Positions 25,220 to 35,102 are shown, counted from the first letter of the stretch. The stretch: DNA of 64,000 bases from an uncultured bacterium (GCA_937943575.1 CALEAV010000004.1:52322-116321); one strand, 5' to 3'. Numbers and translations are program-made. Notes: a model not told the origin generated them from the letters alone.

Positions 25220-25660
25220 ATGGCCACGGTGGATGACAGACTCATGCCGGCAGAGGAGGAGGTGATTCTCCTCACCCGGGTGGTGGAGGAGCCGCCCATC
25301 GAGCCGGTGCTGGAGCTCACAGACGAGGAGGGGGATCTTCCGGCCGGACTGCAGGAGCCGCCCCGGCCCGCGGTGGCGTCGCCTCCCGGCGCCGACACCG
25401 ACGACTCCCTGGCGGATCTGCTGGCGGCCCTGAAGGAGATGCCCCCGGATTTTGCCGCCCGGGAAGAGCCTCCGGCGGCCCAGGAGGCCCCCGTGACCAC
25501 CGCCCTGCCCCTTCCGGAAGAGGAGGTGGCGGCCGTCGTCCGCCAGGTGGCCGCCGAGATTATTGAGCGCCTGGCCCGGGAGATCGTGCCGCAGGTGGCG
25601 GAGCGCCTGGTGGCCGAGGAAATCCGGGCCCTGAAGGAAAGGCTTTGCCGCCAGGACTGA
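25220..25660 (+). CDS. Acidic hypothetical protein with C-terminal amphipathic helix
   Basis: A 146-residue, strongly acidic protein. The first 90 residues are Pro/Glu-rich and probably disordered (VVEEPPIEPVLELTDEEGD). The last 50 form a long predicted helix, VVRQVAAEIIERLAREIV followed by VAERLVAEEIRALKE. Such E-I-I-E-R-L/P-x-x-A-E-R-L helices recur at the C-termini of scaffold, motility and response-regulator-like proteins in deltaproteobacteria and resemble PopZ-type tails. ATG 25220 has GGAGGGAAAGGAG upstream. It sits between proC and valS, with no obvious operon partner. I cannot assign a function. Confidence 0.7.
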   Translation: MATVDDRLMPAEEEVILLTRVVEEPPIEPVLELTDEEGDLPAGLQEPPRPAVASPPGADTDDSLADLLAALKEMPPDFAAREEPPAAQEAPVTTALPLPEEEVAAVVRQVAAEIIERLAREIVPQVAERLVAEEIRALKERLCRQD

Positions 25661-25855
25661 CATCCTCCTGACCGTTTTGTGATATATAGTGGGGGGGAGG
25701 GCAAAGAGGGAAGAGCACTGCGCCCTGGCGCCGGCGGGATGGCCGGCGGGGACGTGGGGGGCGCCAGGGGGGCGTCGGAGGGTGCAGAGGAAGCGGCGTC
25801 TCTTCCTCCCCCATGGCGGTCCGGGGCACCCGGAGGGGCACCCCCGTTTTTCCCC

Positions 25856-25883
25856 TTGACCTTGGCGCTGTAAAGGTTACACT
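25856..25883 (+). promoter_or_regulatory. Candidate sigma-70-type promoter for valS
   Basis: TTGACC (25856-25861) and TACACT (25878-25883) are 16 bases apart, about 80 bases upstream of the valS ATG. A small ACCCC/GGGGT hairpin lies in the leader. There is no T-box-like structure. The rest of the 25661-25964 gap is GC-rich with nothing recognisable. Confidence 0.5.
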
Positions 25884-25964
25884 GACGCCTTTGAACTTCA
25901 AAACACCTCTCCCGACCCCTGAACCTGGGGTGTAAGCTGACGGCATTTCGGGAAGATACCTCTC

Positions 25965-28640
25965 ATGGCAGAAGTGCTGGAAAAGGTCTTCAGCCCCCAA
26001 CTGATCGAAGAGAAGTGGTACCGCTATTGGGAGGAGTCCGGATTTTTCCGGGCTCAGGCGGACGGCAAAAAACCCCCCTACTGCATCGTCATCCCGCCCC
26101 CCAACATCACCGGTTCCCTGCACATGGGCCATGCCCTGAACAACACCCTGCAGGACATCCTCATCCGGTTTAAGCGCATGCAGGGCTACGACGCCCTGTG
26201 GATGCCGGGCACCGACCACGCCGGGATTGCCACCCAGAACGTGGTGGAGCGCATGCTGGCCAAGGAGGGCGTGGACCGCCACGCCCTGGGCCGGGAGGCC
26301 TTCGTGGCCCGGGTCTGGGAGTGGAAGGCCCAATCCGGGGGCACCATCATCCGCCAGCTCAAGCGCCTGGGCTGCTCCTGCGACTGGAGCCGGGAGCGCT
26401 TCACCATGGACGAGGGCCTCTCCCGGGCGGTGCGAGAGGTCTTCGTGCGCCTCTATGAAGAGGGCCTCATCTACCGGGGGGATTACATCATCAATTGGTG
26501 TCCCCGTTGCCTCACCGCCCTGGCGGACCTGGAGGTGGAGCACGACCCCCACGAGGGCTACCTCTACTACATCAAATATCCCCTGGTGGGGCGGGAAGGG
26601 CACCTCACCGTGGCCACCACCCGGCCGGAGACGCTCCTGGGAGACACCGCCGTGGCGGTGCACCCGGAGGACAAGCGCTATCTGGCCTACCACGGCGCCA
26701 TGGTGCGCCTGCCGGTTCTGGGCCGCCACATCCCGGTGATCACCGATCCTTATGTCTCCATGGACTTCGGCACCGGCGCCCTGAAGATCACCCCGGCCCA
26801 CGACCTGAACGACTTTGAGGTGGCCCGGCGCCATGGCCTGCCGGCCATCCAGGTCATCGACGAGCGGGGCCTGATGACCGACGCCGCCGGCAAATACCGG
26901 GGCATGGACCGCTTCGGCTGCCGGGAGAAGATCGTCAAGGAGCTGAAGGCCGACGGCCTCCTGGAGAAGATGGAGCGCTACCACGTGCCGGTGGGGCATT
27001 GCTACCGCTGCCGCACCGTGGTGGAGCCCCTGCTGTCCCAGCAGTGGTTTGTGGCGGTGAAGTCCCTGGCCGAGCCGGCGGTGGCGGCGGTGCGGGAGGG
27101 CCGCATCCGTCTCATCCCTCCCAGCTGGGAGAACAGCTTCTTTGACTGGATGGCCAACATCCGGGACTGGTGCATCTCCCGGCAGATCTGGTGGGGGCAC
27201 CGCATCCCGGCCTGGACCTGCGCCGACTGCGGCGAGCTCGTCGTGGCCCGTGCGGATCCCAGCGCCTGCCCGAAATGCGGCGGCGCCCATCTGGAGCAGG
27301 AGACGGATGTCCTGGACACCTGGTTCTCCTCGGCCCTGTGGCCCTTCAGCACCCTGGGCTGGCCCGACGACACCCCGGAGCTCCGGCTCTTTTACCCCAC
27401 CAGCGTGTTGGTCACCGCCTTTGACATCCTGTTTTTCTGGGTGGCCCGCATGATGATGATGGGCCTCCACGTCATGGGGGAGGTGCCCTTCCGGGAGGTC
27501 TACATCCACGCCCTGGTGCGGGACGCCGAAGGCCAGAAGATGAGCAAATCCAAGGGGAACATTGTGGACCCCCTGGACCTGATGGAGACCTACGGCACCG
27601 ACGCCTTCCGCTTTTCGCTGGCCGCCTTCGCGGCCATGGGGCGGGACATCCGCCTCTCCGAGGAACGCATTGTCGGCTACCGCAATTTTGTCAACAAGGT
27701 GTGGAATGCCTGCCGCTTCACCCTCATGAACCTGGAGGGCTTTGAGCCGGGGAAAGGCCGGGGGGAGGCGCCCCTCAGCACCGTGGAGGCCTGGATCTTA
27801 AGCCGCCTGCAGCAGGTCGTCCGGGAGGTGACGGAAGCCCTGGAGGCGTATGAGTTCGACCGGGCGGCCCACGTCCTCTACCAGTTCATCTGGCATGAAT
27901 TCTGCGACTGGTATTTGGAGTTCATCAAACCGGATCTGGCCCCCGGCGCCGCCGCGGAGGTGCGGCAGCGGGCCCAGGCGGTGCTGGTGGAGGTGCTGAG
28001 CGCCGTTTTGCGCCTCCTGCATCCCTTCATGCCCTTCATCACCGAGGAGGTGTGGCACAAGCTGCCCGGCCAGACCGGCAGCATCATGGTGGCCCCCTTC
28101 CCGGTGGCCGAGGCGGCATATGACAACCCCGACGCCGAGGCGGAGATCGGCTTGGTCCGGGAGGCCATCGTGGCCATCCGCAACCTTCGGGCCGAGATGA
28201 ACATCCCCCCGGCCGCCCAGGTGGAGATCCTCTGCTTCAGCCAGGACGTTCCGGGGCTGGCCATCCTGGAGAAGCACCGGCGCAGCCTCCTGCAGTTGGC
28301 CCGCCTCCAGAAGCTGGAGCTCAACCCGCCCGCCGGCGCGCCCGCCGCCGCGGCCAAGGCGGTGATCGTCACCCCGGCCAAGGCCGGCGTGGAACTGGTC
28401 ATGCCCCTGGCCGATCTGCTGGATTTCACCGAGGAGCAGCGGCGCCTCAGCCGGGAGATGGAGAAGCTGGGGAAGGAGCTGGCCCAGGTGCAGAGGAAGC
28501 TGGCCAACGAGGATTTCCTCGCCAAGGCGCCGGCGGAGGTGGTGGCCCGGGACCGGGAACGCCTGGCGGCGCTGAGTGAAAAGCTGGCCAAACTGAAGAG
28601 CCACCACCAGCGGCTCCAGGAACTTCAAGGGAAAAGGTGA
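25965..28640 (+). CDS. valS: Valyl-tRNA synthetase
   Basis: This class I aminoacyl-tRNA synthetase charges tRNA-Val. The 891 residues contain the HIGH-type motif PPPNITGSLHMGHAL near residue 45-60, the editing (CP1) domain with TTRPETLLGDTAV and the FGTGALKITPAHD region, and KMSKS at 525-529 in GQKMSKSKGNIVDPLD. A zinc-knuckle-like insertion occurs in WTCADCGE...CPKCGG, and the C-terminal coiled coil ends the protein (for example EEQRRLSREMEKLGKELAQ). Length matches the family. ATG 25965 starts at the conserved EVLEKVFSPQLIEEKWYRYW-like opening. Confidence 0.97.
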   Translation: MAEVLEKVFSPQLIEEKWYRYWEESGFFRAQADGKKPPYCIVIPPPNITGSLHMGHALNNTLQDILIRFKRMQGYDALWMPGTDHAGIATQNVVERMLAKEGVDRHALGREAFVARVWEWKAQSGGTIIRQLKRLGCSCDWSRERFTMDEGLSRAVREVFVRLYEEGLIYRGDYIINWCPRCLTALADLEVEHDPHEGYLYYIKYPLVGREGHLTVATTRPETLLGDTAVAVHPEDKRYLAYHGAMVRLPVLGRHIPVITDPYVSMDFGTGALKITPAHDLNDFEVARRHGLPAIQVIDERGLMTDAAGKYRGMDRFGCREKIVKELKADGLLEKMERYHVPVGHCYRCRTVVEPLLSQQWFVAVKSLAEPAVAAVREGRIRLIPPSWENSFFDWMANIRDWCISRQIWWGHRIPAWTCADCGELVVARADPSACPKCGGAHLEQETDVLDTWFSSALWPFSTLGWPDDTPELRLFYPTSVLVTAFDILFFWVARMMMMGLHVMGEVPFREVYIHALVRDAEGQKMSKSKGNIVDPLDLMETYGTDAFRFSLAAFAAMGRDIRLSEERIVGYRNFVNKVWNACRFTLMNLEGFEPGKGRGEAPLSTVEAWILSRLQQVVREVTEALEAYEFDRAAHVLYQFIWHEFCDWYLEFIKPDLAPGAAAEVRQRAQAVLVEVLSAVLRLLHPFMPFITEEVWHKLPGQTGSIMVAPFPVAEAAYDNPDAEAEIGLVREAIVAIRNLRAEMNIPPAAQVEILCFSQDVPGLAILEKHRRSLLQLARLQKLELNPPAGAPAAAAKAVIVTPAKAGVELVMPLADLLDFTEEQRRLSREMEKLGKELAQVQRKLANEDFLAKAPAEVVARDRERLAALSEKLAKLKSHHQRLQELQGKR

Positions 28641-28909
28641 TAGCCGGAGGGGAAGGCTCTCCCTCCCCGGGCCCCGGAGGTGGGAGCCTCGGGAGGGTGA
28701 CGTCCAAGGAAAGACCCCACCGGGGCTGAAGGACTCAGACCCTGATCTCGGGCTGCCGGGGAGGGGACCCGTATCAGGGGGATGAGGAGGCGAGGCGGGC
28801 CGAGAGTCCACCCCCCTGCCCGCCGGGCCGCCGCCATTGGACTTGGGCCAGGGGCCCCGGGGGAACCTCGGGGTGGCCTCATCCCTTCCCTCCCCAAGTG
28901 AGCCAGACC

Positions 28910-29095
28910 ATGCCTGACCTGTCCACCCTCTGCCCCCTCGCCCCGGCGGGCCTCTGCCTGTATGAGGACTGCCCCTACTGGGAGGGGGAACAGGGCTGCA
29001 CCGCCTGCTTTCAGGAGGCCCCGGCCCCCTTTCCGGCAAAGGGGGATCCGTCGGTTTCCCCTTGCGTCATTCCCTGGCAGGAGGAGAGCGACTGA
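28910..29095 (+). CDS. Putative small cysteine-rich protein
   Basis: A 61-residue open frame with six Cys (LCPLAPAGLCLYEDCPYWE, then GCTACFQEA and a late PCVIPW). It ends eight bases before the nadC start, so it could be the first gene of that unit. The Cys spacing suggests metal binding, but no family is recognised. The start is uncertain: ATG 28910 or GTG 28898, neither with a strong ribosome site. The 28641-28909 gap upstream contains only GC-rich, partly self-complementary sequence. Confidence 0.45.
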   Translation: MPDLSTLCPLAPAGLCLYEDCPYWEGEQGCTACFQEAPAPFPAKGDPSVSPCVIPWQEESD

Positions 29096-29103
29096 GGCTT
29101 TTT

Positions 29104-29964
29104 ATGCCCGCCCCGGATCCCTTCTTCCCCCGCTTCGCCCCCCAGGTGGAGCGTCTCATCGACCTGGCCCTGGAGGAGGACCTCGGCCCCGGGGACGTCA
29201 CCACCCAGGCCCTCATCCCCCCGGAGCAGGAGGGGATGGCGCAGATTCGGGCCAAGCAGAGCCTGGTGGCGGCGGGGCTGCCGGTGGCCGCCCGGGTCTT
29301 TGAGAAGCTCTCCCCGGCGCTGACGTTTCTCCCCCGGGTGGCGGAGGGGGAGGAGGTGGGCCCCGGCACGGTGCTGGCGGAGGTGGCCGGGCCGGTGGCC
29401 GCCATCCTCACCGCCGAGCGCACGGCTCTCAATTTCCTCATGCGCCTGTCCGGCATCGCCACCTTCACCCGCCGGATGGCGGCCCTGGTGCGGGACTTCC
29501 CGGTTATCCTGGTGGACACCCGCAAGACCACCCCCGGCTGGCGCCTCCTGGAGAAGTACGCCGTGCGCCTGGGGGGGGCCGCCAACCACCGCTTCGGCCT
29601 CTATGACGGGGTGCTCATCAAAAACAACCACCTCACCGCGGTGGGGTCCATTACGGAGGCGGTGCGGCGGGCCCGGGAGGGGGTGCACCAGCTCCTCAGG
29701 GTGGAGGTGGAGGTGGGCTCCCTGGGGGAGCTGGAGGAGGCCCTGGCCGCCGGGGCGGAGGTCATCATGCTGGACAACCTAAAGGAGGCCGACCTGGCGG
29801 AGGCGGTGCGCCGCACCGCCGGCCGGGCGGTGCTGGAGGCCTCCGGCGGCATGACCCCGGAGCGCCTGGCCCGGGTGGCCGCCACCGGGGTGCAGTTCAT
29901 CTCCATGGGGGCCCTCACCCACAGCGCCCCGGCGGTGGACATTCATCTCCGGCTGGTGGGCTGA
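29104..29964 (+). CDS. nadC: Nicotinate-nucleotide pyrophosphorylase (quinolinate phosphoribosyltransferase)
   Basis: NadC converts quinolinate and PRPP to nicotinate mononucleotide in NAD synthesis. The 286 residues carry the family motifs ALEEDLGPGDVTTQALIP, AERTALNFLMRLSGIAT, VDTRKTTPGWRLLEKYAV, the substrate loop GGAANHRFGLYDGVLIKNNH (named as one stretch of exactly 20), EVEVGSLGELEEAL and EASGGMTPERL. The start is ATG 29104 with GAGG upstream; the open frame begins earlier (29062) inside the preceding small ORF. nadA and nadB are not in this window. Confidence 0.95.
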   Translation: MPAPDPFFPRFAPQVERLIDLALEEDLGPGDVTTQALIPPEQEGMAQIRAKQSLVAAGLPVAARVFEKLSPALTFLPRVAEGEEVGPGTVLAEVAGPVAAILTAERTALNFLMRLSGIATFTRRMAALVRDFPVILVDTRKTTPGWRLLEKYAVRLGGAANHRFGLYDGVLIKNNHLTAVGSITEAVRRAREGVHQLLRVEVEVGSLGELEEALAAGAEVIMLDNLKEADLAEAVRRTAGRAVLEASGGMTPERLARVAATGVQFISMGALTHSAPAVDIHLRLVG

Positions 29965-30358
29965 GCCCCCCAGCACCCGGAGAAAATGCCTGTGGGAAAA
30001 TTTTTTTCCCAAGGCTTCAAGATATCCTGCAGAACCGCCGAAAAAGGAGGGGAAAGGCCCAGGCAGCCCACAAGTCTTCCTCCCGGGGATTTATCCCGCT
30101 CCCCTTGCGGGACCGGGGGTTCCGTTCTGTCCCTCAAACAGGGGGAGGAAAAAGGGAGGGGGACGGCAGAGGCCACGCCCTGTGCCTCTGGGATTCCGGC
30201 GGCGGGGACCGGTGATATGGCCCATGGCCCTCCACCTCCCTGGGCGGCAGACGGCGCTCCGGGAAAGGAAAAGGGGAGGCCATGGCCGGCAGTCCATGCC
30301 CTGCGGGGCAGAAACTGCCTGTCTGGAAAAATATTTTTCATCGGCCAGCGAAATACAC
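29965..30358. other. Long intergenic region without a supported gene
   Basis: This lies between nadC and the outer-membrane protein promoter. It contains GGGAAAA/TTTTCCC around a T-run at 29994-30009 and a similar GGAAAAATATTTTTC at 30326-30340. The middle is GC-rich with short imperfect inverted repeats. Open frames here have no ribosome sites or family resemblance. Confidence 0.4.
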
Positions 30359-30388
30359 TTGACAAGGTTTTTGTCCTGCGCCTAAAAT
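30359..30388 (+). promoter_or_regulatory. Strong sigma-70-type promoter for the outer-membrane protein gene
   Basis: A consensus TTGACA (30359-30364) and TAAAAT (30383-30388) are 18 bases apart. Initiation would leave a leader of roughly 120 bases before the ATG at 30515, unusually long for this window. Confidence 0.7.
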
Positions 30389-30514
30389 GGCCCTGGATGG
30401 AAATCGCCGGCTCGCGGGGCCGGGAAACTCAGGGGAAAAGGAGGAAATGGTCGCCAAACTGTGTGGTTCGGGGGATGTAACCCACAAACTTTTCCATCTA
30501 TAAGGGGGATGATC

Positions 30515-31507
30515 ATGAAAAGGAATGTGGTGCTGGTAAGTGTGTTGCTGGCAGCGCTGGCCCTGGTGCCGGCCGCGGCCACGGCGGAGATGTACATCGA
30601 GGGCTACATCGGCGGCGTGGGCATCGCCAACGATTCCCAGAGTTTCTCCGGTACCGGGAGTGGTGCAACCGACCCTGTAGAAGTCGATCCAGATATTTTT
30701 AACTCTACAGTAAGTTTATGGGCATTTACTGGCAGTTTCCCCGGGCGGTTCGATAACCCCTTCTTCACCGGCGGCCTGAAGCTGGGCCTCTGGTTTGACC
30801 GCACCGGGATCACCGGCGGCTATGCCTGGCCCGACTGGATGAAGTATCTGGGATTCTACCTTGATCTTTCCTACCACAATGCCAACCTGCGGCAGCAGAC
30901 TGTCAGCGGCCTCTTTGGAATGACTACACGGGATAATTACACCTTAGGGAACAATTCCACCATTGATGAATATATTGAGGGCGGCAGCTTTAATGGCAAA
31001 TTTTACAGCCGGGGCCGGATGTTCACCCTGGCCTTCATGTTTGCCGGCCGTCTGGGCTTCCTCCCCGATTCCGAGGTGCCTTTCGGCCGCCTGCAGCCTT
31101 ACGTGGCCGTGGGTCCGGCCCTGTTCATCTCCAGCCAGTCTCCCTCCTTCAGCAGCGGCTGGTTCGAGACCGAGGGGGAGTTTGAGACTATTCAGGATGA
31201 GCTCGGGTTAGGGACGAATTCCGGCACTTACACTGGTGGTCCCCACCGCATCTCCATTCTCAACAAGACCAAGTCGTCGGTGGACATCGGCTTGGCGGTG
31301 GATGCCGGTTTCCGCTACTACGCTCTGAAGAACGTCTCCATCGACGTCTTCTTCAAGTATCGTTGGGTGGAGCCCAGCTACAATTACACCATTCGGAGTG
31401 ACGTCACCGACCCCTTTGAAACCAGATACGTGAGTTATCATAGTTTCAAACTGAAGCCCTCCATGCACATGTTCAGCGGCAACGTGGGCGTGGCCTATCA
31501 CTTCTAA
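30515..31507 (+). CDS. Secreted beta-barrel outer-membrane protein
   Basis: A 330-residue protein with a classic signal peptide (MKRNVVLVSVLLAALALVPA, cleaved near ATAE). The mature part alternates short aromatic-rich strands, for example GLKLGLWFDRTGITGG, MKYLGFYLDLSYHN, MFTLAFMFAGRLGF, LQPYVAVGPALFI, VDIGLAVDAGFRYYAL and HMFSGNVGVAYHF, ending in Phe as is usual for barrel proteins inserted by Bam. It resembles small OmpA/OmpW-like surface barrels, but no exact family is clear. Segments between strands are AT-richer than the rest of the gene and may be variable surface loops. ATG 30515 has AAGGGGG seven bases upstream. It has its own promoter and terminator, so it is monocistronic and probably abundant. 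Confidence 0.85.
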   Translation: MKRNVVLVSVLLAALALVPAAATAEMYIEGYIGGVGIANDSQSFSGTGSGATDPVEVDPDIFNSTVSLWAFTGSFPGRFDNPFFTGGLKLGLWFDRTGITGGYAWPDWMKYLGFYLDLSYHNANLRQQTVSGLFGMTTRDNYTLGNNSTIDEYIEGGSFNGKFYSRGRMFTLAFMFAGRLGFLPDSEVPFGRLQPYVAVGPALFISSQSPSFSSGWFETEGEFETIQDELGLGTNSGTYTGGPHRISILNKTKSSVDIGLAVDAGFRYYALKNVSIDVFFKYRWVEPSYNYTIRSDVTDPFETRYVSYHSFKLKPSMHMFSGNVGVAYHF

Positions 31508-31529
31508 GCCTCGTCCGAGGGGGAAACTC

Positions 31530-31558
31530 AAGGCGGCCTGAAGGGCCGCCTTTTTTTT
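31530..31558 (+). terminator. Rho-independent terminator after the outer-membrane protein gene
   Basis: The perfect stem GGCGGCC (31532-31538) and GGCCGCC (31544-31550) has a 5-base loop and is followed by eight T residues. It lies 23 bases after the stop codon. Confidence 0.92.
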
Positions 31559-31696
31559 GGCCCGGAGGGCAGCTTTCCCGGCTCCTGAGGCCAACCTGGG
31601 CCTTGTCCGGCGGCGGCCGCTCATGATATGGTGAACCGGCCGGCCTGCCTGCCGGCCCGGGAGACTGACACACAGCCAGGGCGCCTTGGCTTCCCC

Positions 31697-32560
31697 ATGT
31701 TCGTCCAGCAGCTCATCAACGGCCTCACCACCGGCAGTGCCTACGCCCTCATCGCCCTGGGCTATACCATGATTTATGGCATCCTGGGGCTCATCAACTT
31801 TGCCCAGGGCGAGCTCTACATGTGCGGTGCCTTTGTGGCGGTGCTGCTTCTGGCCACCGGGCAGGTGGGCTTGGTGGGGGCCTTCCTGGCCGGCATGCTG
31901 GCCGCGGCCCTCCTGGGGGTGGCCCTGGAACGGGTGGCCTTCCGGCCCCTCAGGGGCTCCCACCCCCTGGTGCCGCTTTTGAGCGCCATCGGCGCCTCCA
32001 TCTTCCTCCAGAGCCTGGCCCTGCTCCTCTTCGGCCCCAGCGACCGGCCCTTCCCGGTGCAGCTGGAGTTCCGCACCGTGGAGGTGGCGGGCCTGCCGGT
32101 CTCCAGCCTCCAGGGCCTCATTCTGCTCACGGCTCTCGGGTTCATGGCCCTGCTGCTGGTCTTCGTCAGATACACCCGCTACGGCAAGGCCATCATCGCC
32201 TGCGCCCTGGACCGGGACACCGCCCGCCTCATGGGCATCAATGTGGACCGCATGGTGGCCCTCACCTTTCTGGTGGGCTCCGCCCTGAGCGGCGCCGCCG
32301 GCATCCTCATGGCCATGTACTACAACGCCACCTACCCCCGCATGGGGCTGCTGCCGGGGCTCAAGGCCTTCAGCGCCGCCATCCTGGGCGGGGTGGGGAA
32401 CATCCCCGGGGCCATTGTGGGGGGGCTGCTCCTGGGGGTGGCCGAAAGTCTGGGCGCGGCCTACCTCTCCAGCGGCTACAAGGATGCGGTGGCCTTCGTC
32501 ATTCTCATCCTGGTGCTGCTGTTGCGGCCCCAGGGGATCCTCCGGGGCAAGGGCCATTGA
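31697..32560 (+). CDS. livH: Branched-chain amino acid-type ABC transporter permease LivH
   Basis: A 287-residue integral membrane permease of the HAAT family: FVQQLINGLTTGSAYALIAL at the N-terminus, GYTMIYGILGLINFAQGE, a characteristic RYTRYGKAIIACALDRDTA loop with LMGINVDRM, and LGGVGNIPGAIVGGLLLGV near the C-terminus. It pairs with LivM to form the channel. The start is ATG 31697, at the conserved FVQQLINGL; an upstream ATG at 31628 would add an unconserved Pro/Arg-rich tail. It is the first gene of livH-livM-livF-livG-paaK. No periplasmic binding protein (LivK) precedes it. Confidence 0.92.
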   Translation: MFVQQLINGLTTGSAYALIALGYTMIYGILGLINFAQGELYMCGAFVAVLLLATGQVGLVGAFLAGMLAAALLGVALERVAFRPLRGSHPLVPLLSAIGASIFLQSLALLLFGPSDRPFPVQLEFRTVEVAGLPVSSLQGLILLTALGFMALLLVFVRYTRYGKAIIACALDRDTARLMGINVDRMVALTFLVGSALSGAAGILMAMYYNATYPRMGLLPGLKAFSAAILGGVGNIPGAIVGGLLLGVAESLGAAYLSSGYKDAVAFVILILVLLLRPQGILRGKGH

Positions 32561-32597
32561 GGGAGCACCCGATGTCAGGGAAAGGCCACTGGCAGCC

Positions 32598-33470
32598 ATG
32601 ACCGCCTACATCCTGCACCTGGCCATCCTGGTGGGCATCCACATCATCCTGGCCGTGAGCCTCAACCTCATCATCGGCTACGCCGGCCAGGTCTCGTTGG
32701 GCCACGCCGCCTTCTACGGCATCGGCGCCTATGTCTCCGCCCTTCTGGCCCTGCACCTGGCGGCGCCCTTTCTCCTCTGCCTGGCGGCCGCCGGGCTGGT
32801 GGCCGGCGTCTGCGGCCTGGGGCTGGGCCTGCCCACCCTGCGCCTCAAGGAAGATTACCTGGCCATCGTCACCCTGGGCTTCGGGGTCATCGTGGACATC
32901 ATTCTTCTCAATCTGGGGATCACCGGCGGCCCCGACGGGCTGGTGGGCATCCCGGCGCCCGTCATCCTGGGGCTGAGCTTCCGGCCCCAACCCCGCTTTC
33001 TGGCCCTCACCGCCCTCCTCACCCTGCTGGTGCTGGCCCTGGCCGCCGCCCTGGTGCGCTCCTATCACGGCCGGGCCCTGCGGGCCATCCGGGACCATGA
33101 AGTGACGGCCCAGGTTCTGGGCATCAACACCCCGGCCTACAAGGTCGCCGTCTTCACCCTGGCCGCGGCCCTGGCCGGGCTGGCCGGGTCCCTCTACGCC
33201 CACTACATCACCTTCATCAACCCGGAATCCTTCGGCCTCCACACCTCCATTCTGGTGCTTTCCATGGTCATCCTGGGGGGCATGGGGTCCCTTATGGGCT
33301 CGGTGGTGGGGGCTTTCCTTCTGACCGTGCTCCCGGAACTCTTCCGGCAGTTCAAGGACTACCAGGACCTGGCCTACGGGGCCCTCCTGGTCACCCTGCT
33401 CATCTTCCGCCCCCAGGGCCTCCTGGGCGGCGGCAAACTGAGCCTGAAATTCTTGCGCCAGGGAGGATAA
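32598..33470 (+). CDS. livM: Branched-chain amino acid-type ABC transporter permease LivM
   Basis: A 290-residue permease partner of LivH, with hydrophobic segments throughout and LivM-specific motifs: LNLIIGYAGQVSLGHAAFYG, LPTLRLKEDYLAIVTLGFG, ITGGPDGLVGIP, SYHGRALRAIRDHEVTAQVLG and the C-terminal LGGMGSLMGSVVGAFLL. ATG 32598 begins the first membrane helix; the frame is open further upstream within livH sequence. A GC-rich repeat (33520-33601) separates it from livF. Confidence 0.93.
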   Translation: MTAYILHLAILVGIHIILAVSLNLIIGYAGQVSLGHAAFYGIGAYVSALLALHLAAPFLLCLAAAGLVAGVCGLGLGLPTLRLKEDYLAIVTLGFGVIVDIILLNLGITGGPDGLVGIPAPVILGLSFRPQPRFLALTALLTLLVLALAAALVRSYHGRALRAIRDHEVTAQVLGINTPAYKVAVFTLAAALAGLAGSLYAHYITFINPESFGLHTSILVLSMVILGGMGSLMGSVVGAFLLTVLPELFRQFKDYQDLAYGALLVTLLIFRPQGLLGGGKLSLKFLRQGG

Positions 33471-33519
33471 ACATGAGGGAGAGGGGGCAAAGGGCCACAG
33501 GCCCTTATTCCCTCCCCCT

Positions 33520-33601
33520 CACCCCCTCCCCTAAACCCTTACAGGGTTGGGAGGGGGTGCGAGGGAAGGCAGGGAGCCCCTGCTCCCTGGCCCTCCCCCG
33601 C
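33520..33601. repeat. Intergenic two-hairpin repeat, copy 3
   Basis: Hairpin 1 is CACCCCCTCCCC-TAAACCCT against AGGGTTGGGAGGGGGTG (33520-33559). Hairpin 2 has CAGGGAGC and GCTCCCTG as perfect inner arms around CCCT, extended by GAGGGAAGG against GGCCCTCCC (33561-33600). It sits between livM and livF inside the operon, so it would be transcribed. Confidence 0.65.
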
Positions 33602-33612
33602 CCGACCACCTC

Positions 33613-34334
33613 ATGCTCACTTTGAAAAGCGTCCAGGCCGGGTATGGGCGGCTGGTGGTGCTCAAAGGGGTCTCCCTGCATGTGCGCGCCGGTGAGGTGG
33701 TGACCCTCATCGGGGGCAATGGGGCCGGGAAGAGCACGTTGCTCAAGGCCGTCTGTGGTCTGGTGCCGGTCCGGCGGGGGGCGGTGGAGTTTGCCGGGGA
33801 GGACCTCACCCGCCTGCCGGCGGAACGCATCGTCAGTCTGGGGCTGGCCCTGGTGCCGGAGGGCCGGCGGGTCTTTTCCTCCCTCAGCGTGGCCGCCAAC
33901 CTGGAGCTGGGGGCCTTTCACCGCCGGGACCGCCAGCAGGTGCGCCGGGACCTGGAGGAGCTCATGGGGCGCTTCCCGATTTTGCGGGAGCGGGCCTCTC
34001 AGCCGGCGGGGACACTTTCCGGCGGGGAGCAGCAGATCCTGGCCATTGCCCGGGCCCTCATGTCCCGGCCCCGGCTGCTGATGCTGGATGAGCCCTCCAT
34101 GGGCCTGGCGCCCAAGATGCTGGCCCAGGTGTATGACATCCTGGCGGAGCTGAAACGCTCCGGCACCACCCTGCTGCTGGTGGAGCAGAATGCCCGGGCG
34201 GCCCTGAAGCTGGCGGACCGGGGCTATGTCCTGGAGACCGGCCGCATCATCCTCCAGGGAACGGCGGCGGAGTTGCAGGAGGACCCGGAGGTGCAGCGGG
34301 CCTACCTGGGGAAAGGCTACCGGGAAGTGTGGGA

Positions 34335-34338
<4 letters not shown>
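33613..34338 (+). CDS. livF: Branched-chain amino acid-type ABC transporter ATP-binding protein LivF
   Basis: A 241-residue ATPase with Walker A GGNGAGKST, the LivF-typical LVPEGRRVFSSLSV, signature LSGGEQQILAIARALM, Walker B LLMLDEPSMGLAP, and the H-loop region LLLVEQNARAALKLADRGYV. Most lineages encode livG before livF; here the order is livF then livG. The stop codon overlaps the livG start (ATGA). Confidence 0.93.

Positions 34339-35102
<764 letters not shown>

Noticed and set aside
29986..30480. Open frames between nadC and the barrel protein gene
   Set aside because: They run through the promoter and leader, have Gly/Arg-rich composition, and lack ribosome sites.
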